Assembly (NCBI GenBank): GCA_027494055.1
Contig: JAOSJO010000023.1
Coordinates: 441,919-505,918, forward strand
Reading direction: 5' to 3'
Length of the DNA: 64,000 bases
From: Anaerolineae bacterium
GTDB lineage: Bacteria; Chloroflexota; Anaerolineae; Aggregatilineales; JAFGMM01
Made by a program: the position numbers and the translations under genes. Positions 60,744 to 64,000 of this stretch are shown here, piece by piece (within the stretch, counting starts at the first letter, position 1; each line of letters begins with the position of its first letter). Below the pieces are notes generated by a model, which had not been told where the DNA came from, did not search any database, and saw only the letters and a list, made by a program, of their open reading frames with translations.

Positions 60744-60870
60744 CCCCTCACCCCTAAATCCCCTCTCCTACAAGGGGCGAGGGGACTTCTCAGGCAAACG
60801 CGACGCGCCTTCCCCCTCGCCCCACTGTGGGAGAGGGGGTGCTGACCGAAGGTCGGTGGGGGTGAGGGGG
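60744..60870. repeat. CCCTCACCCC-type long inverted repeat
   Basis: CCCCTCACCCC and CCCTCTCC at the left pair with GGGAGAGGG and GGGGTGAGGGG at the right, enclosing a smaller hairpin GCGAGGGGAC. A GACCGAAGGTC palindrome lies near the right end. This type of C/G-rich repeat occurs in intergenic regions of several phyla. Confidence 0.65.
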
Positions 60871-60934
60871 AACAAGCAGTGAAGGACTTTGCAGAAGCCC
60901 CGCGTTGGCCGCCCTTTCTGCTATTACACCCTGT

Positions 60935-60958
60935 CAAGGTCTGGTACAATTGACCTTG
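60935..60958. promoter_or_regulatory. Operator-like palindrome before the acyl-CoA dehydrogenase operon
   Basis: CAAGGTC and GACCTTG flank a 10-base centre that includes a TACAAT box (60945-60950) of a possible rightward promoter. A repressor bound here could block it. The -35 match is poor. Confidence 0.4.
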
Positions 60959-61075
60959 TGCCAGCGTTCACCAGGCCCCTGGCGCACCAGAGCGGCCTCT
61001 GCTGCATCCCGCCCAGAACTCCAATTGGTTGCGCGTCGCCGGAAACGGCCCAGGAGACTTCAGGAGCAACAGCTT

Positions 61076-62170
61076 ATGCTGTCTTTCGAGATGAGCGACG
61101 AGCAGAAGATGCTCACCGACCAACTGGCGCGTTTCGCCCGCGACGCGGTGCGCGCGATCGCGCACGAGGCAGACGAAGCCGGCAGCGTCCCGCCGGAGGT
61201 CATCGATACCGCGTGGGGGTTCGGCCTGGTGCCGGCGCAAATCCCGGAGGCGTTCGGCGGCTTTGGCGAGGAACACGCCGCCCTCACGGGCGTCCTCGCC
61301 TATGAAGAACTCGGCTGGGGCGATCTGGCGGTCGCGCTGCACGCCATGACGCCGGCGCTGGTGGCGATCCCAGTGCTGGAGTGCGGCGCCGAGGCGCAGA
61401 AGGCGGCGCTGCTGCCCGGCTTCTGCGAGATGGACTTCCCCAGGGCCACCGCCGCGCTGCTTGAGCCGGCGATGCAGTTCGATCCCAACGACCTCAAGAC
61501 GACCGCCACCCGCGAGAACGACGCATACGTCCTCAACGGGACGAAAGCCTATGTGCCGCTCGCCGCCGACGCCGAGCAGTTCCTGATCTACGCATCAGAG
61601 GGCGGCCAGACCCAGGGCTTCCTGGTGCCACGCGGCGCGGACGGCCTGACGGTCGGCGCGCGCGAGAAGCTGATGGGCGTCAAGGCGCTGCCGACCTATA
61701 CCCTGACGCTGGAGGGCGTGCGCGTCCCGGCGGCTGACCGGCTCGGCGGCGAGGCCGGCGCGGACTTCGGCAGGCTGATGTGTTACAGCAATCTGGCGCT
61801 GGCGAGCCTGGCGGTGGGCGTGGCGCGCGGCGCGGCAGAGTACGCACGCGACTACGCCAGGGAGCGCGTCCAGTTCGGCGAGCCGATTGCACACCGGCAG
61901 GCCATCGCGTTCATGATCGCGGAGATGTTCATCGAGATCGACGCCACACGGTTGATGGTCTGGGAAGCGGCGTGGAAGATGGACCAGGGCCAGGACGCGA
62001 GCAAGGAATGCTACCTGGCGCGCATGTACGCCGACGACATGGTGGTCAACGTCACCGACCGGGCAGTGCAGACGCTCGGCGGCTATGGCTTTATCCGCGA
62101 GTACCCGGTCGAGATGTGGCTGCGCAACGGGCGCGGTTTCGCCACCTTCGACGGCCTGGCGATGGTATAA
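61076..62170 (+). CDS. Acyl-CoA dehydrogenase 1
   Basis: The 364-residue protein has the acyl-CoA dehydrogenase fold: FARDAVRAIAHEADEAGSVPPEVID, GLVPAQIPEAFGGFGEEHAAL, RVPAADRLGGEAGADFGRL, and a C-terminus AVQTLGGYGFIREYPVEMWLRNGR. The usual catalytic Glu position near the end of the family is not obvious in the short tail (RGFATFDGLAMV). A CAGGAG ribosome site precedes ATG 61076. It is co-transcribed with a second dehydrogenase 11 bases downstream. Flavin-dependent oxidation of an acyl-CoA is expected; the chain length is unknown. Confidence 0.88.
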   Translation: MLSFEMSDEQKMLTDQLARFARDAVRAIAHEADEAGSVPPEVIDTAWGFGLVPAQIPEAFGGFGEEHAALTGVLAYEELGWGDLAVALHAMTPALVAIPVLECGAEAQKAALLPGFCEMDFPRATAALLEPAMQFDPNDLKTTATRENDAYVLNGTKAYVPLAADAEQFLIYASEGGQTQGFLVPRGADGLTVGAREKLMGVKALPTYTLTLEGVRVPAADRLGGEAGADFGRLMCYSNLALASLAVGVARGAAEYARDYARERVQFGEPIAHRQAIAFMIAEMFIEIDATRLMVWEAAWKMDQGQDASKECYLARMYADDMVVNVTDRAVQTLGGYGFIREYPVEMWLRNGRGFATFDGLAMV

Positions 62171-62181
62171 GGAGCGCGGCA

Positions 62182-63435
62182 GTGATCAGCTTCGAGATTC
62201 CCGAATACGTGCGGCAACAAAACGACCAGATTCGGATGGTCGCCGAGAGCCAGATGCGCCCCATCGCGCGCCACTACGACGAACACGAGCACGAGCGGCC
62301 CACCGCGTTCAACGAGTTCATGTGGCAGGTGATGGCGATGCAGCAGCAGATGGCGGCGCAGCGCCGCGCGCAACGCGAGGCCGAGGGCGCGCCGCGCCCC
62401 AAGCGGCCCTCCACGACCAACCTGCGCCAGCTCTTCATGTTCGAGATCATGTCGTGGGGCGACGCCGCCCTGCTGCTCACGATCCCGATGCCGGGCCTGG
62501 GCGGCGCGGCCATCGAGGCTGTGGGCACGCCGGAGCAGAAGGAGCGGTTCCTCAACCACTTCTATGAAGGCGACATGAAGTGGGGCGCGATGGCAATCAC
62601 CGAGCCGGGGGCCGGCTCGGACACCGCCAACATCCAGACCACCGCCGCCTACGACGCGGAGACGAACGAGTGGGTGCTCAACGGCGAGAAAATTTTCATC
62701 ACCGCCGGGAAGATGGCCGGCGAGATGCCGGGCAGTTTTGTGGTCGTGTGGGCCACCGTCGATAAGTCGGCGGGGCGGGCGGGCATCAAGTCGTTCATCG
62801 TCCCGGCGGGCACGCCCGGCTTCACGGTGGCGAAGGTCGAGCACAAGCTGGGCATCCGCGCCTCCGACACCGCCGCGCTGGTGTTCGAGAACTGCCGCAT
62901 CCCCTACGAGAACATCCTGGGCAGCCCAGAGGTGCAGGACGCGACAGAGACGCGGGGCTTCAAGGGCGTGATGAAGACCTTCGACGCCTCCCGACCTGTC
63001 GTCGCCGGCGGGGCGCTCGGCATCGCGCGCGCGACGATTGAGTTCGTCAAGGAGAAGCTGGACGAGGCCGGCGTCGCAATCCGCTACGGACTGCCGCGCC
63101 ACAAACTGACCGCCCTTGAGCGCGACTTCATGGACATGGAGGCGCAGCACAAGGCCGCCTGGCTGCTGACGCTCCGCGCCGTGTGGATGCTCGACAACGA
63201 AAGGCCCAACACCCTGGAGGCCGCCATGTGCAAGGCGAAGGCCGGCCTCGCGGTGACGCGCATCACGCAGAAGGCGGTCGAGATGCTCGGCCCGATGGGC
63301 TACAGCCGCCAGTGGCTGGTCGAGAAGTGGATGCGCGACGCGAAGATCAACGACATCTACGAGGGCACGGGGCAGATCAACATGCTCATTGTCGCGCGGC
63401 GCATCTTCGGGTACAGTAGCCGTGAACTGAAGTGA
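62182..63435 (+). CDS. Acyl-CoA dehydrogenase 2
   Basis: The 417-residue protein starts at GTG 62182 behind TAAGGAG. It has WGAMAITEPGAGSDTANIQT, GEKIFITAGKMAG, LGIRASDTAALVFENCRIPYENILG, KAVEMLGPMGYSRQWLVEKWMRDAKINDIYEGTGQINMLIVARRIFG. The YEGTGQ motif near the C-terminus provides the typical catalytic/flavin region. An insert of about 30 residues near residues 55-75 is rich in Met/Gln/Arg. It likely forms an acyl-CoA oxidation pair with protein 1. Confidence 0.92.
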   Translation: MISFEIPEYVRQQNDQIRMVAESQMRPIARHYDEHEHERPTAFNEFMWQVMAMQQQMAAQRRAQREAEGAPRPKRPSTTNLRQLFMFEIMSWGDAALLLTIPMPGLGGAAIEAVGTPEQKERFLNHFYEGDMKWGAMAITEPGAGSDTANIQTTAAYDAETNEWVLNGEKIFITAGKMAGEMPGSFVVVWATVDKSAGRAGIKSFIVPAGTPGFTVAKVEHKLGIRASDTAALVFENCRIPYENILGSPEVQDATETRGFKGVMKTFDASRPVVAGGALGIARATIEFVKEKLDEAGVAIRYGLPRHKLTALERDFMDMEAQHKAAWLLTLRAVWMLDNERPNTLEAAMCKAKAGLAVTRITQKAVEMLGPMGYSRQWLVEKWMRDAKINDIYEGTGQINMLIVARRIFGYSSRELK

Positions 63436-63553
63436 CGCGGTTGGAGAATTGGACTGCCTGAAGAGCCTCTACCGTGACGGGCTGCGGGCCAGCCTGGTCG
63501 TCGTGAATCCGCTGGGCTACCGCGTCCGGCGCTCCCCGAAGGGACACTGATCC

Positions 63554-64000
63554 ATGACCTACGAAATCAAGCGCGCCGCCGTCATCGGCGCGGGGACGAT
63601 GGGTGCTGCCATCGCCGCGCACCTGGCGAACGTGGGCATTCCCGCGTACCTGCTCGACATCACGCCGCGCGAGTTGACGGAGGCGGAGCAGGCCAGCGGC
63701 CTCACGCTGGAGGACGCCGCCGTGCGCAACCGCCTCGCCAACGAGGGGCTGGCGCGCCTCAAGAAGAGCCGCCCCGCCGCACTCTACCTGCCTGAGTACA
63801 TCGCGCGCATCACGCCCGGCAACCTGGAGGACCACTTCGCCTGGGTGGGCGAGGTCGATTGGGTCATCGAGGCCGTCGTCGAGAACCTTGAGATCAAGCA
63901 GGACCTGATGGCGCGGATCGACGCGGTCCGCCGCCCGGACGCCATCGTCAGCACGAACACCTCCGGCATCCCGGTGCGCAAGATCGCGGAGGGCCGCTCG
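63554..64000 (+). CDS. 3-Hydroxyacyl-CoA dehydrogenase, N-terminal part (runs off window)
   Basis: The first 149 residues show the NAD-binding fold AAVIGAGTMGAAIAAHLANVGIPAYLLDI and DWVIEAVVENLEIKQDLMARID followed by IVSTNTSG, the FadB/FadN-type signature. The end lies beyond the window. It follows the second acyl-CoA dehydrogenase by 118 bases, in the same direction, so the operon encodes successive beta-oxidation steps. Confidence 0.93.
   Translation, partial: MTYEIKRAAVIGAGTMGAAIAAHLANVGIPAYLLDITPRELTEAEQASGLTLEDAAVRNRLANEGLARLKKSRPAALYLPEYIARITPGNLEDHFAWVGEVDWVIEAVVENLEIKQDLMARIDAVRRPDAIVSTNTSGIPVRKIAEGRS

Larger units (their letters stand above)
60539..61075. other. Intergenic region between xylonate dehydratase and acyl-CoA dehydrogenase
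   Basis: These 537 bases hold a long C/G-rich inverted repeat (60744-60870) and an operator-like palindrome at 60935-60958. No coding sequence was supported; a rightward frame leading into the acyl-CoA dehydrogenase lacks any family match before 61076. Confidence 0.5.

Noticed and set aside
63449..63550. Possible 33-residue TTG-started peptide before the 3-hydroxyacyl-CoA dehydrogenase
   Set aside because: It reads smoothly (DCLKSLYRDGLRASLVVVN) but has no good start or ribosome site; it may be a remnant of a longer gene or chance.

Overview
The window is high-GC bacterial DNA and most resembles a Chloroflexota (Anaerolineae-like) chromosome. The clues are receptor Ser/Thr kinases with Thr/Pro-rich linkers and thrombospondin-type repeats, many binding-protein-dependent sugar ABC operons, LacI regulation, uroporphyrinogen-decarboxylase-like (URO-D) enzymes beside sugar transporters, and dispersed palindromic repeats. 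This lineage call is inferred from gene content; no rRNA or tRNA gene was seen. About half of the genes contain one or more single-base indels, many of them in G or C runs, with the family homology continuing in the next frame. This looks like uncorrected assembly or sequencing error rather than gene decay, so such genes are reported as whole CDS with the break described.

Region 1 (1-25.85 kb) is dominated by an extracellular contractile injection system (eCIS, phage-tail-like) locus. A Ser/Thr kinase-FHA receptor (leftward) and a small lipoprotein (rightward) diverge at about 2.4 kb. A BTAD/SARP-type regulator ends in a clean terminator. The eCIS operon then runs rightward: small unknown protein, AAA+ ATPase, DUF4255 tail-terminator-like protein, one sheath, tube 1, tail assembly/DUF6760-like protein, a 54-aa protein, tube 2, a Pro/Ala-rich linker protein, LysM protein, VgrG/gpD-like spike, PAAR tip, gp25, baseplate J, an FHA-gpI baseplate fusion, a kinase-FHA-TSP3 receptor, a two-helix membrane protein and a DUF4157-OmpA-like protein. 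The locus has one sheath and no recognisable tail fibre. Phosphothreonine signalling parts are built into the baseplate and operon, recalling the kinase/FHA control of type VI secretion.

Region 2 (26-38.4 kb) holds a class A penicillin-binding protein behind a 14-bp tandem repeat, a NagB-like deaminase, and a leftward operon of LacI regulator, ADP-ribosylglycohydrolase (ARH), sugar-binding protein, two permeases and two more ARH-family genes. Two near-identical LacI-type palindromes sit at the regulator promoter and before the first ARH gene. An SH3-domain secreted protein lies upstream.

Region 3 (38.9-58.5 kb), all leftward, has an alpha/beta hydrolase and a MacAB-like export cassette (lipoprotein adaptor, two ATPases, one with a C-terminal AbrB-like domain, and a large FtsX permease). 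A sugar-catabolic cluster of about 12 kb follows: binding protein, two permeases, five URO-D-like proteins, an M29/NicX-like metalloenzyme and a GH4 glycosidase. A consensus sigma-70 promoter with a LacI-type operator heads it.

Region 4 (58.5-64 kb) has a YjhG/YagF-type D-xylonate dehydratase (leftward) and a rightward fatty-acid oxidation operon of two acyl-CoA dehydrogenases and a 3-hydroxyacyl-CoA dehydrogenase that runs off the window. Four copies of a ~150-bp REPIN-like element and several other palindromic repeats are scattered between operons.
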